64,000 bases of DNA from Nostoc sp. C052. GTDB taxonomy: Bacteria; Cyanobacteriota; Cyanobacteriia; Cyanobacteriales; Nostocaceae. Position numbers and translations under genes: made by a program. The notes below the pieces were generated by a model, which made no database searches, was not told the DNA's origin, and worked only from the letters and a program-made list of their open reading frames with translations. The stretch is from contig NZ_CP040275.1 of NCBI RefSeq assembly GCF_013393905.1, positions 62,001 through 126,000 on the forward strand, read 5' to 3'. How positions within the stretch are numbered: position 1 is the first letter of the stretch; every line of letters starts with the position of its first letter. Of this stretch, positions 55,854-64,000 are shown piece by piece.

Positions 55854-56156
55854 TTGCTAATTCAGGGAAGCTGTGTAGTTGAACAATTGTTAACACGAGA
55901 GGAGGCAGCCAAACAATTGGAGCCATCAGTTGGAATTAGACAGTTCCAAAAGTATTTAGACTTAGCTTCTTTGTACCTGCCAGAATTTGAGGATTTTCGG
56001 GACGAAGATAACGGAGGGCTAAACGGACGAGCAAAGTTGACAAACTGGCATTTACCTGTGCTTCAAAGAATTAGAAGTTACGTTTTAGCCAAAGGTTCTT
56101 TAAAGAAGGTAGCTATTGAATTAAAAAATCACCCCGAAAAGTTTTTAGGAGCCTAA
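55854..56156 (+). CDS. Putative DNA-binding protein after the iterons
   Basis: 100 residues from TTG 55854, nine bases after AGGAG; no ATG is available. LTREEAAKQLEPSVGIRQFQKYLDLASLYL resembles a MerR-like / HTH_17 helix-turn-helix, followed by LPVLQRIRSYVLAKGSLKKVAI. It directly follows the iterons, so it may bind them and regulate itself. Confidence 0.55.
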   Translation: MLIQGSCVVEQLLTREEAAKQLEPSVGIRQFQKYLDLASLYLPEFEDFRDEDNGGLNGRAKLTNWHLPVLQRIRSYVLAKGSLKKVAIELKNHPEKFLGA

Positions 56157-56159
56157 ATC

Positions 56160-56735
56160 ATGATTGTTAAAGAATTCGCACAAGCTCTCAAAAAAGTACC
56201 TGGAAAAGTAGTTGATGAGCTACGCCGTCAATATCCAGAGCAAAAATGGACGGTAGATTCACAAGTTCCAGAGGAGATTTTAGCTAGATTCCAAGATATT
56301 ACCAATAGTGAGAGATTACAGCCTCAACAATCACCTGTAGCAGATATACCCGAAGCCACAATCACTAAAGCTGATGAGGCAATTCAACAAGCCTCATACA
56401 AGTTAACTGCGGCTGATAAAGAGACTATTTCTGGTGCTATAGCCGTTCAAAATGAGCAATCTAAGATTTTGGGTGCATCAACTGGTGTTACAGGAGCTTT
56501 GTTGTTCATGGAATCCTTGATTGGAGCCAAAGGGACGGTGTTGGATGCCTTTGCCGAGCAATCCATGTTGGAAGTCGATAACCAGATTACCGAGATAGAT
56601 CAGAGTTTGATTAATTTAGCAGAAGAAGCTTCAACAAGGTTGGGGGAGTCGATCCGAAAAAAAGAACAACTCAAACTACGACTCAATTCGTTACGAGAGA
56701 GAGTCAGTTCAATGGGGACACAGATCCGATTTTAG
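56160..56735 (+). CDS. Coiled-coil protein of the accessory element
   Basis: 191 residues, starting 4 bp after the previous stop. Mostly helical: ATITKADEAIQQASYKLTAADKETIS, DNQITEIDQSLINLAEEAS and RKKEQLKLRLNSLRERVS form a coiled coil. A short hydrophobic piece (TGVTGALLFMESLIGAKG) is too polar for a firm TM call. No family recognised. Confidence 0.55.
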   Translation: MIVKEFAQALKKVPGKVVDELRRQYPEQKWTVDSQVPEEILARFQDITNSERLQPQQSPVADIPEATITKADEAIQQASYKLTAADKETISGAIAVQNEQSKILGASTGVTGALLFMESLIGAKGTVLDAFAEQSMLEVDNQITEIDQSLINLAEEASTRLGESIRKKEQLKLRLNSLRERVSSMGTQIRF

Positions 56736-56749
56736 AAGCTTATAAAACA

Positions 56750-57022
56750 GTGGCGGCATTGTTACAAATCCAAAATGAAACTGTCGCCACTGTTGCCGAA
56801 ATCCGACTGCTTCAAAAACTATTAACTCATCAAAGGAAAAATCAAGTTATGGATATTCTGAGTACGGGATTGTTTGCTACTTCAGTTGTTGGCGCTTTAG
56901 GTGGCAGTGCATATCTCGTTGGTAGCGTTGTCGCTACTGGATTAATCGGCAGTGGGGTGTTCATTCCCTTGGGATTACTTGTTGGTGCAGGATTGACTTT
57001 TCTGGGACGGGCATCAAAGTAA
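56750..57022 (+). CDS. Small membrane protein, GTG start
   Basis: 90 residues from a GTG at 56750, a frame that is also open upstream through the end of the preceding gene. Hydrophobic C-terminal half with two TM stretches (GLFATSVVGALGGSAYLVGSV, GLIGSGVFIPLGLLVGAGLTF). Not recognised. The repeat array begins right after it. Confidence 0.5.
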   Translation: MAALLQIQNETVATVAEIRLLQKLLTHQRKNQVMDILSTGLFATSVVGALGGSAYLVGSVVATGLIGSGVFIPLGLLVGAGLTFLGRASK

Positions 57023-57029
57023 TAGTGAT

Positions 57030-57475
57030 AGGCGCGAGTGTTTCATAAAACTGTTTCACGAAACTGTTTCATGAAACGTTTCAACGGTTTCATCAGTGTT
57101 TCAGACTCGTGAAACAGCATTCCCCCGCGTGAAACATGAAACATGAAACGTGAAACGCCAGCTAATTCCTTGCTCGAAAGCCTTTATGGGCGGGATTGTT
57201 TCACGAAGCTGTTTCACAGCACTGTTTCATGAAACGTTTCAACGGTTTCATCAGTGTTTCAGGGCGTGAAACAGCATGAAACAGCATTCCCCCAGCGTGA
57301 AACGTGAAACATGAAACACGAAACACCAGTCAATTCCTTGCTCGAAAGGCGTTATGAAGGGTAGTGTTTCACGAAGCTGTTTCACAGCACTGTTTCATGA
57401 AACGTTTCAACGGTTTCATCAATGTTTCAGCGTCGTGAAACATGAAACGCCTCATTTTATGTGTGAAACATGGGA
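57030..57475. repeat. Array of 36 GTTTC/GAAAC sites in three ~160-bp units
   Basis: About 450 bp built from GTTTC and its complement GAAAC (36 counted by eye). Three units with matching landmarks at 57064, 57223 and 57391 (spacing 159 and 168 bp): each carries TGTTTCATGAAACG, then CAACGGTTTCATCA, then GTGAAACATGAAAC-type clusters; units 1 and 2 share TTCCTTGCTCGAAAG. The half-sites resemble those of the bacterial ParB site parS (TGTTTCACGTGAAACA). A centromere-like or origin-type region is likely; no parA or parB is in the window. Confidence 0.8.
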
Positions 57476-57514
57476 AAAATTTGTACTAAGAACGCGCTAT
57501 AGCACAGCAGTCTC

Positions 57515-57925
57515 ATGTATAAGAAACAACTGTACTTAGCTTTGGCTGGTGTTGGCATTTGCATGTTGCCTGTAATCATCCCCTTAGTACCCAAGTTGGG
57601 GGCTTATGCAGAGCTTCAACGGCTAAAAGCCTCAGAAGAACTAGAACGTTCGCGCATAGAAGAACGGGCAAAAACCAGTGATGCCTTATATGAGGCAGGA
57701 GTGATGCCCACAAGTCGCAAGTTGAGAATTACTAATTACATTGACAACAGTAAACGCAATCCCAGACCAGACACAACCTTTTATCAAGATGATGAGATTG
57801 TTGATGTTTTTGACGCAACGGGTAGGTGTATTGGGCGAATTGAAGAAGGAATTTGGAAGTGGAAGCACAAAGCTAAAGAGGTTTGTAAAACCGTTCAAAA
57901 TATCAAACCAGTAAGGAAAAAGTAA
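57515..57925 (+). CDS. Membrane-anchored hypothetical protein
   Basis: 136 residues; N-terminal TM/signal-anchor (LYLALAGVGICMLPVIIPLVP), a charged helix (EELERSRIEERAKTSDAL) and a C-terminal domain. Not recognised. The stop overlaps the next start by 1 bp (TAATG), so the two are coupled. Confidence 0.6.
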   Translation: MYKKQLYLALAGVGICMLPVIIPLVPKLGAYAELQRLKASEELERSRIEERAKTSDALYEAGVMPTSRKLRITNYIDNSKRNPRPDTTFYQDDEIVDVFDATGRCIGRIEEGIWKWKHKAKEVCKTVQNIKPVRKK

Positions 57926-58641
57926 TGGCTAATGGTTCATCAAGTGCAGAAAGTAATAGCACTGGTAACAATGATGGTAAACCCAAAGATAAGAAGCGAT
58001 CGCTTGGTGAAATCATCGATTTTTGTGCCAAGGCTATTGTGATGATTGTTGGTTTACCTATTAGGGCAGCCGCCGCGATCGTTAATCAGTTCGTTGCTAA
58101 TGGTGGTGCGGGTCGTGCGTTAGTTGGCGGGATTTTATTTATCGGCGGTTCCATGATTAGTGCTGATTCAACTTGGCAATTAATCTTTCAAGGCCCCCCT
58201 GTTTTACCCTGGTTTGAGCCGACTTGGAATTGGCTAAATGTGCCGTTTGCACTGTTCAACCCGTTCTTTTACCTTGCATTCATAATTTCTATCGGTGTGC
58301 AAGTAATTGAAGCTCATGCCTTACGCGGTAAAAACCCAGATTCAGCGAGGCGGGAGCTTCAAGACCACATGGTTTATGAGCTTGAAACCAAGCCTAGTGG
58401 CAAGATTGACTTGGTAGGCCAGTTGTGGCAAGACTACAAAACCGCAGGTACACGCGATCGCTCTAGTGCTGGATTAGTTGTGATTGCGGTTTGGGTGTTC
58501 GATATTGTCACCACCTTTGCGGCTCGTAACCCATTTGAATTTACAGCCCCTTTCATAATTCTGGGCTGCATATTGTTTAACATCGGCACAATGATGGCGG
58601 GTGAAATTGGGTTTGCCATTTGGCGGTTGACAAAGGATTAG
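57925..58641 (+). CDS. Multi-pass membrane protein of the mobile element
   Basis: 238 residues with four hydrophobic segments: IVMIVGLPIRAAAAIVNQFV, ALVGGILFIGGSMIS, PFFYLAFIISIGVQVI, and LVVIAVWVFDIVTTFA plus FIILGCILFNIGTMMAG. The N-terminus is rich in Ser/Asn/Lys. Coupled with the gene before and overlapping the ATPase gene after it, so it may form a membrane complex with the ATPase, like conjugation or DNA-transport subunits (inference). Confidence 0.6.
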   Translation: MANGSSSAESNSTGNNDGKPKDKKRSLGEIIDFCAKAIVMIVGLPIRAAAAIVNQFVANGGAGRALVGGILFIGGSMISADSTWQLIFQGPPVLPWFEPTWNWLNVPFALFNPFFYLAFIISIGVQVIEAHALRGKNPDSARRELQDHMVYELETKPSGKIDLVGQLWQDYKTAGTRDRSSAGLVVIAVWVFDIVTTFAARNPFEFTAPFIILGCILFNIGTMMAGEIGFAIWRLTKD

Positions 58642-60626
58642 AACGGAAACCGCCCAAGAAACCAATCACTGTAAAAAAGGGCGGCAACGTTTCACCAAGG
58701 GAGGCATTTATGCAAAGTAACAATATCCCAAAAATCACAACTAAAGAAACTGAACATTTACGCGAATCATATCCTAGCTTGTCTCACTTGGAAGCCGGAA
58801 ATATTGCCCAATGGCTGCAAGAGAGAAAAGATGGATTATTTGAAATGGCACGGGCATCTGAGAATGAAGCAGATATGACCCGTGTGCTTGGTTTGTTGGC
58901 TTCTGGGATCGGAGCGGTTTGTTATGCGGTGAACCCTTTGGCGCTAGTTGGTGGTTTAATTGGTGGTGCTGCATGGCTATGGTTTGTTGTCGAACACTCC
59001 AACCGCACTAAAGAAATTGCCCCCTTGCCTTTTGTACGTGGCAACTTTATAGACGCTTTAGCTCGTGCCGGGGATTATGATGCTAGGAGCAATTATCAAG
59101 CGGATCATCTTGCCAATACCGTTAAATTCTTAGAACGACAATCAGCACAAGAGTACGCCTTTCTTCATGCTGAGTTTGAAAATATTGTCCAGTATTTAAC
59201 CCAAGTTGAACCAGGAAAACGTTTTTATGCTTATCGCTGGATGTTTGGCTGGTTCGGCAAGCTTTTCGGTCGTCAGCTACCCACTTATGAAAGCATGGCT
59301 CTCCATTTACAAGATGTGACAATTGACAGCCGGGTGAATCGGTCGGAGATAAGTGCCATCGCACAGGCAAACGTCCAGTTACCACCGACCGTAGATATCA
59401 AGCAATTTCAATCACCGACTGTAGATATTGGGAAGATGAACCAAGCTGCGGAGCTTTCTAGACCTACAGAGTTACAACCATCTTCCTCTGATGGGCTTGT
59501 ACCAGAGACTATAATTAATATCCCTCTGACTAATAGGGCAAACGCACTGATCGCTGCTTTAACGAAAAGTGGATTCCAAGTAGAGGATATGATGAGTTCC
59601 CAAGTCATTGCGATCGCTGGTACTCAGCGAGGTGGCAAGGGAACTTTAGCAGCAATCTTAGCAACATTATCAACTGCACTTGACCCCGGATTGAATACCC
59701 AATACTTTACTGCTGGGGTGGACGTTTACCCCTTTGCCTGCAACTTAACCTCTGCCCTTAAGTACCCGGATCAAGATGCGGATGGGGCTGATCAACTAGT
59801 CGCTCGTGATTTATTGAAATTTCTTAAGGGTTTAGATGGAAGCGAACCTTACTCCCATAAAAACTTACTGCTAGTAATTGATGAGGCGATGCGGTTGCTG
59901 TCATTGTTAGAGGAGAGCGATCGCACCTGGGCGATTCAATATTTACTTTCTCGCTTCGCTAAGTCGGGTGGTACATTAATTATCGTCTTGCATGGCTCTA
60001 ACCTGACAAGCGTTGTAGGTAAAGCTACGGCTGGGCTGGCAGATACCTTTAAGCAATCGGTTAACTTCATTGGCTGTGTAGCTCAAGCGGTTAGCGCTGG
60101 TGGTCTACGCAAAATGAATGTCGCTAGTGGAGAATATTTCAAAGCCAACCCTAATAACTTTGGAGAACCTGTTAGCGGTGGCAATCTGGGCATGATTCCC
60201 GAATGGCTAAAGACCCATTTGCACCCAGGCAATGGGCAACCAGATCCAGCTAGAACATTACTTCAGTTCTTCCCGGAATTAGTTCAACAGCATGAAAGGA
60301 CAGTCATACCCAGAGGGGAGAAAATTGCCCCATCAGACGCAGTTAATCATCTGGAGTCCATTTTTTCAAAGCCTTATCAGGAAGTGGAATTTCTGGAAGT
60401 AGAAGAGAGTAGTATTTCTGAGGCTGATTTAGACCAAATTGTGGCGATCGTTGCAGCTACTGCTAGTCCTCCAACTTCTTTTGCTGCTATCAGAAACAGC
60501 CGCAAGTGGGGCGAAGAGAAAAAGAGTGTTCTTTACTTGAGGAATGCCTTGTCACAATTGATTGACAGTAACCGATTGTGCGGAAATGAAAAAGATGGTT
60601 TCAGCGTTTTTAAGATTAACCACTAA
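58620..60626 (+). CDS. P-loop ATPase with TM hairpin, coupling-protein-like
   Basis: 668 residues from TTG 58620 (overlapping the previous gene by 22 bp); an ATG at 58710 is an alternative. TM region VLGLLASGIGAVCYAVNPLALVGGL and AAWLWFVVEHS (about residues 85-125), then an ATPase domain with Walker A AIAGTQRGGKGTLAAI (about 334) and Walker B LLLVIDEAMRLLS (about 420). The TM-then-ATPase layout recalls TraD/VirD4 and FtsK/HerA DNA-pumping ATPases, but family assignment is not certain. It is the largest gene of this element and the best hint that it can be transferred or segregated. Confidence 0.65.
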   Translation: MAVDKGLERKPPKKPITVKKGGNVSPREAFMQSNNIPKITTKETEHLRESYPSLSHLEAGNIAQWLQERKDGLFEMARASENEADMTRVLGLLASGIGAVCYAVNPLALVGGLIGGAAWLWFVVEHSNRTKEIAPLPFVRGNFIDALARAGDYDARSNYQADHLANTVKFLERQSAQEYAFLHAEFENIVQYLTQVEPGKRFYAYRWMFGWFGKLFGRQLPTYESMALHLQDVTIDSRVNRSEISAIAQANVQLPPTVDIKQFQSPTVDIGKMNQAAELSRPTELQPSSSDGLVPETIINIPLTNRANALIAALTKSGFQVEDMMSSQVIAIAGTQRGGKGTLAAILATLSTALDPGLNTQYFTAGVDVYPFACNLTSALKYPDQDADGADQLVARDLLKFLKGLDGSEPYSHKNLLLVIDEAMRLLSLLEESDRTWAIQYLLSRFAKSGGTLIIVLHGSNLTSVVGKATAGLADTFKQSVNFIGCVAQAVSAGGLRKMNVASGEYFKANPNNFGEPVSGGNLGMIPEWLKTHLHPGNGQPDPARTLLQFFPELVQQHERTVIPRGEKIAPSDAVNHLESIFSKPYQEVEFLEVEESSISEADLDQIVAIVAATASPPTSFAAIRNSRKWGEEKKSVLYLRNALSQLIDSNRLCGNEKDGFSVFKINH

Positions 60627-60633
60627 TATTCGT

Positions 60634-60666
60634 CACAGTTCCGGTCGAGTTCCAGTCAAGTTCCGG
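60634..60666. repeat. Three 11-bp iterons, inverted relative to 55775-55840
   Basis: CACAGTTCCGG, TCGAGTTCCAG, TCAAGTTCCGG: the reverse complement of the CGGAACT iterons at 55.8 kb with the same 11-bp period. They lie between the ATPase gene and the last small membrane gene. The two iteron sets flank the segment that contains the GTTTC array and the ATPase. Confidence 0.65.
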
Positions 60667-60770
60667 TATTCTTACATTTCTAAGTACGGCTGAAAAATAG
60701 AGCATTTTGTCTCTCCAGTAAATTTTTTCTAAACATTTTCCAGAATGTGGAAGCATCGGGAAGTTTAAAA

Positions 60771-61106
60771 ATGAGCGATAAATTAACCACAGCATTACAA
60801 AAATTAGCCATAAGTCCAGTTAAAGCAGACAGGCTGGCTATTTATAGATTGGAAAAAGAGTACGGCGCTTCTTTATCAGAAATCGTTGGTGAACTCGAAG
60901 ATTATGCCATCGTTCACCAATCTATTCAAGACGAAAGAGCTAAACCCAGAAATCAGTTGATTATTGCTTGCTGTTATGGCTGTCTTTGGGGTGCAGTTAT
61001 TGGAATTACGACGTTATTTATCAAACCTAATATTACTGTAGCGGCGATTGGGTTGGGTTTTACGGCTGGGGTGTCTGGGAAATTGCTGGTTCAAAAAGGG
61101 GAATAA
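60771..61106 (+). CDS. Small membrane protein
   Basis: 111 residues from ATG 60771 (GGGAAG upstream); a GTG at 60747 would add eight. TM segments IIACCYGCLWGAVIGITTLFI and AAIGLGFTAGVSGKLLVQ. Not recognised. Last gene of the element. Confidence 0.5.
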   Translation: MSDKLTTALQKLAISPVKADRLAIYRLEKEYGASLSEIVGELEDYAIVHQSIQDERAKPRNQLIIACCYGCLWGAVIGITTLFIKPNITVAAIGLGFTAGVSGKLLVQKGE

Positions 61107-61124
61107 ATCATGGAACGCAGAATC

Positions 61125-61335
61125 AGGGGTATGAGTAGCATTCGCGCAGAAAACCGGGTTAATAGATATTACATGAGTAATACAAAAATTTTTAGAAGCT
61201 GAAACCCTTATTTTATCGTTGAGTAGTTACTCGATGATAAGTTTAAGTCAATGACCTTCATTATCGTCATAATCCTTACCTAATAAGGCTTTTAAGCTTA
61301 ACCCGGTTTTCTGAGCCGATGATACTCATACCCCT
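61125..61335. mobile_element. 211-bp MITE-like element
   Basis: The arms 61125-61162 and 61298-61335 form an inverted repeat: 13 identical outer bases (AGGGGTATGAGTA), a 10-base imperfect part and 15 identical inner bases (AGAAAACCGGGTTAA). The centre is non-coding. Such long terminal repeats without a transposase fit a MITE. I see no clear target duplication. Confidence 0.6.
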
Positions 61336-61526
61336 ATTACGATTATTATTCTGATGCAGATTTATTTATATACTTAGACCTATTGACAAAACTTACTCAC
61401 AACCTAACCTTTTCCTCTCTACATTTATTATTAATTAAATAAAAATAGTCACATTTTATACGGCTGATAATAAGTAAAAAGCTTTAGATAAGTAGTAAAA
61501 TTTTAAGTGTTTTCTGATCTGAAAAT
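61336..61526. other. AT-rich region upstream of the peroxidase gene
   Basis: 191 bp, AT-rich, no gene. It likely holds the promoter of the cytochrome c peroxidase-like gene. Confidence 0.35.
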
Positions 61527-63776
61527 ATGGTAATTTTACGCATAGTCAGTTTAGGGTTGCTTTTTGCTACCTTTCCAATGTTTTTGCTGCTAACCGGCAA
61601 TGGTCGATTTTTGCTCAAATCGATGGTAGTGCAGATCAAGCAGGGAATTCGGAGTTTAAAAAATCTCAAATTATGGTCTTTTAATGACCAAGAGTCTCGT
61701 GGAGCATCATCTAAATTTCCAGTTGATCCAAAGCGTAAAAGGGGGGAATCTGGTTATGTAAAACCTAACGGAATAGTATCAAAACTTTCAAAAACTATAA
61801 CAATTGCTGCGATCGTTGTGGCAGCAGTAATAGCTGGAAATACTGTATCTGCCCAGGTTACGGCGTTTCCACCTCTAGCTTCTCTCAAGACTGTTTCGGT
61901 TCCAGAGCCTGATAATCTTGGAGACTTTATAAAAGACAAAGTAGCCGCCATTCAGTTAGGAAAGGCTCTTTTTTGGGATATGCAAGTTGGTAGCGATGGA
62001 AAAACCTCCTGTGCTACTTGCCATTTCCATGCCGGAGCCGACAACAGATCAAAAAATCAGATATCTCCTGGTCTGCTGCGAATCAACGCCGATGGCACAG
62101 AAAACCCAGATACGGTTTTTAATGTCGGCGGTGGGCCGAACTACCAGCTCAAGCCAGAAGATTTTCCCTTTCACAAGTTGTCAAATCCAAATGATCCGAC
62201 AACTGTTGTGTCTGATCGGAATGATATCGCCTCCTCCCAAGGAGTTATCAATACCAAGTTTGTTGATGTAATACCGGGTAATGCAGAAGACCAAGTAACG
62301 CTTCAACCAGATCCGGTGTTTAACGTGGGAGGTGTAAATGTACGTCGCGTCGAGCCACGTAACGCGCCAACTGCGATTAATGCAGTATTTAACTTCCGCA
62401 ACTTCTGGGACGGTAGGGCGCAAAACATCTTTAATGGAGTGAATTCCTTTGGTTTGAGAGATTCTCATGCTTCTGTCGTGAAAGCACAGACTCCAAATCA
62501 GCTAAAATTTGTCAAAGTCAGCCTCAATAATTCGTCTTTAGCTTCTCAAGCAGTCGATCCACCACTTAGCTCGTTCGAGGAATCTTCTGATGGTCGTACC
62601 TTTGAAGAAATAGGTGATAAGTTCGGATCAATTGATCACAAATCCGCCAGCGTTAGCAAGGGCAAGAAACTCCCCAGAAAACTTGCTAAAAAGTTATTTC
62701 CTCTGAGACCGCTAGGGAAACAACTTGTGCATCCACAGGACAGTGTTTTAGGTACAGATAGCAGATGGCCTGAACCTGGACTGAGAAATAAAAGCTATGA
62801 TCGCCTAATTAAAGATGCCTTCAAGCCGGAGTGGTGGAAGTCTAATCAACTCATTCAAATTGATGCTAAGGGTGTGAGAACTTTTGTTAAGAAACCGGAT
62901 CGCTCTTTGGAAACCAATGAGTACAGGTTAATAGAGTACAACTTCTCGCTATTTTTTGGGCTGGCAATTCAAATGTACGAATCTACGCTCATCGCTAACG
63001 ATACCCCACTTGATCGCTTCTTGGAAGGAAACACCACTGCCCTAACTGGGCAACAGCAACGGGGGAAACAACTGTTCGAGGGTAAAGCTCAATGCAACCT
63101 TTGTCATAATGGGGCAGAACTTAGCAGTGCTTCTGTGAGTTCTGTGCAGAAACAAAGGATTGGGATTCTTAAGATCCCTAATTTCAGTAGATTCGTCTTT
63201 GACAATGGCTTTTTCAATATCGGCATCAGACCGACATTAGAAGATGTTAGTGTTGGAGGTAATGACCCATTTGGGAATCCGCTTTCGGAAACGAGACTGG
63301 CTCTACTGGGAAGTTTCCAGCAACTTCTCGGTTCCCCATCCAACACCACAGTTAGCTCTAAGGACACAATACTTGCGGATGGTAGTTTTAAAACTCCTGG
63401 ACTCCGCAATGTTGAACTGACTGCCCCTTATTTCCACAATGGTGGTTCTTTAACTTTGCAGCAAGTGGTAGACTTATACAATCGTGGCGGAGACTTCCGC
63501 CAGCAAAGCGCCCTTGCCGTGTTGGGACTAACTGAAGCCGAAAAAAATGACTTGGTAGCCTTCCTCAAATCGCTCACTGATGAGCGAGTCCGCTATGAAA
63601 AGGCGCCATTTGATCACCCACAACTGTTTGTTCCAAATGGACATCCGGGTGATTCTACATACGTGATCAATAATGGTAGTGGCAAAGCCACAGATAGTCT
63701 AGTGGAAATTCCTGCTGTTGGTAGTCATGGTGGTAATGGCACTCCAAATTTCCTCGTCACTTCAAGACAGTGGTAA
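61527..63776 (+). CDS. Di-heme cytochrome c peroxidase-like protein (MauG type)
   Basis: 749 residues. Two c-heme sites: CATCHFHAGADNR (about residue 162) and CNLCHNGAEL (about residue 522), as in the CCP/MauG family; also APTAINAVFNFRNFWDGRA and APYFHNGGSLTLQQVVDLYNRGG, family-typical segments. Two N-terminal hydrophobic parts: one at residues 4-25 and a second (ITIAAIVVAAVIAGNTVSA) that looks like the true signal peptide near residue 90, so the start may be too far upstream. Works in the periplasm or thylakoid lumen, reducing peroxide or oxidising a partner. Two inserts make it longer than the usual ~350-residue enzyme. Confidence 0.85.
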   Translation: MVILRIVSLGLLFATFPMFLLLTGNGRFLLKSMVVQIKQGIRSLKNLKLWSFNDQESRGASSKFPVDPKRKRGESGYVKPNGIVSKLSKTITIAAIVVAAVIAGNTVSAQVTAFPPLASLKTVSVPEPDNLGDFIKDKVAAIQLGKALFWDMQVGSDGKTSCATCHFHAGADNRSKNQISPGLLRINADGTENPDTVFNVGGGPNYQLKPEDFPFHKLSNPNDPTTVVSDRNDIASSQGVINTKFVDVIPGNAEDQVTLQPDPVFNVGGVNVRRVEPRNAPTAINAVFNFRNFWDGRAQNIFNGVNSFGLRDSHASVVKAQTPNQLKFVKVSLNNSSLASQAVDPPLSSFEESSDGRTFEEIGDKFGSIDHKSASVSKGKKLPRKLAKKLFPLRPLGKQLVHPQDSVLGTDSRWPEPGLRNKSYDRLIKDAFKPEWWKSNQLIQIDAKGVRTFVKKPDRSLETNEYRLIEYNFSLFFGLAIQMYESTLIANDTPLDRFLEGNTTALTGQQQRGKQLFEGKAQCNLCHNGAELSSASVSSVQKQRIGILKIPNFSRFVFDNGFFNIGIRPTLEDVSVGGNDPFGNPLSETRLALLGSFQQLLGSPSNTTVSSKDTILADGSFKTPGLRNVELTAPYFHNGGSLTLQQVVDLYNRGGDFRQQSALAVLGLTEAEKNDLVAFLKSLTDERVRYEKAPFDHPQLFVPNGHPGDSTYVINNGSGKATDSLVEIPAVGSHGGNGTPNFLVTSRQW

Positions 63777-63786
63777 GTAAATAGCG

Positions 63787-63842
63787 TTTCCGTGTTGGGG
63801 AGCTTTTGGTGGGGGAAACCCGGCACTAAATCCCCAACACCG
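63787..63842 (+). terminator. Large hairpin after the peroxidase gene
   Basis: CCGTGTTGGGGA (63788-63799) pairs with TCCCCAACACCGG (63830-63842), enclosing a smaller hairpin. It lies 12 bp after the stop and probably ends the transcript. No long T-run follows. Confidence 0.5.
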
Positions 63843-64000
63843 GAAATTATACAAAATATTGAAATCGGGTTGCCAGGTGGAGCGATACAGACTGGCTGCT
63901 AATGGCATGAAGAGCTTGATTGGAATCTTTACGTATAATTGCTGTTGAACTCTTGCAGTTGACTTCTCTACACCGCAACTAGGCAACTGCCGACGCTATT
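63843..64000. other. Window end, no gene recognised
   Basis: 158 bp after the hairpin, no convincing gene or repeat before the window ends. Confidence 0.35.

Noticed and set aside
57030..57475. A CRISPR array
   Set aside because: The repeated pieces are short, in both orientations, and not separated by equal unique spacers; it is a repeat-site array, not CRISPR.
61527..61700. A separate small membrane protein in front of the peroxidase
   Set aside because: The first hydrophobic stretch is in the same frame without a stop; splitting would need evidence that is not in the sequence.

Overview
The window looks like accessory DNA from a filamentous, heterocyst-type cyanobacterium (Nostocales). 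The reasons are frequent GCGATCGC (HIP1) octamers, two large TPR-CHAT proteins, accessory copies of the Ycf35 / DUF2997 / Ycf46 families, and many insertion sequences. I cannot tell whether it is chromosomal or on a large plasmid. No rRNA, tRNA or CRISPR array was recognised.

Layout. (1) 0-6 kb: the 3' end of an IS630-type transposase abuts a TPR-CHAT protease gene, followed by two small-cassette genes, the second encoding a protein with two C-terminal membrane segments. (2) 5.9-13.3 kb: a head-to-tail array of six IS110-type units, all on the minus strand. Four carry a transposase gene (two intact, one with a single stop codon, one multiply frameshifted). Two identical 347-bp units keep only the putative bridge-RNA region. 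(3) 13.3-14.7 kb: an IS701 element. (4) 14.8-17.8 kb: a second TPR-CHAT gene. (5) 18-21.7 kb: decayed gene remnants, a divergent TcmP / radical-SAM pair, a membrane protein and a 16-codon hsdM start left from a type I restriction system.

(6) 21.8-41.9 kb: a complete type 1 BREX phage-defence locus. On the minus strand the order is brxB, brxC, pglX, then a three-gene insert, then pglZ and brxL. brxA lies at the far end on the plus strand and its stop codon overlaps that of brxL. The insert is a UPF1-like SF1 helicase, a protein joining a probable winged helix to a DarT-like ADP-ribosyltransferase, and a DraG-type ADP-ribosylglycohydrolase. This pairs an enzyme that may ADP-ribosylate DNA with one that may remove the mark, inside a BREX operon, and is the most promising candidate for a new system here.

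(7) 42.5-46.0 kb: a membrane-anchored TPR-WD40 gene cut in two by a 1.5-kb IS with 16-bp inverted repeats and a 7-bp target duplication; removing the IS restores the frame. (8) 46.6-61.1 kb: about 20 mostly small, plus-strand genes that look like the backbone of a plasmid or integrative element. They include an HTH regulator, a possible structured RNA, a Ycf35-DUF2997-Ycf46 module, a WGR-domain protein, 11-bp iterons, a 450-bp array of GTTTC/GAAAC sites, and a membrane-bound P-loop ATPase resembling coupling or DNA-pumping proteins. (9) 61.1-64 kb: a 211-bp MITE-like element and a di-heme cytochrome c peroxidase-like gene.

All function calls come from reading motifs by eye; no database search was possible.
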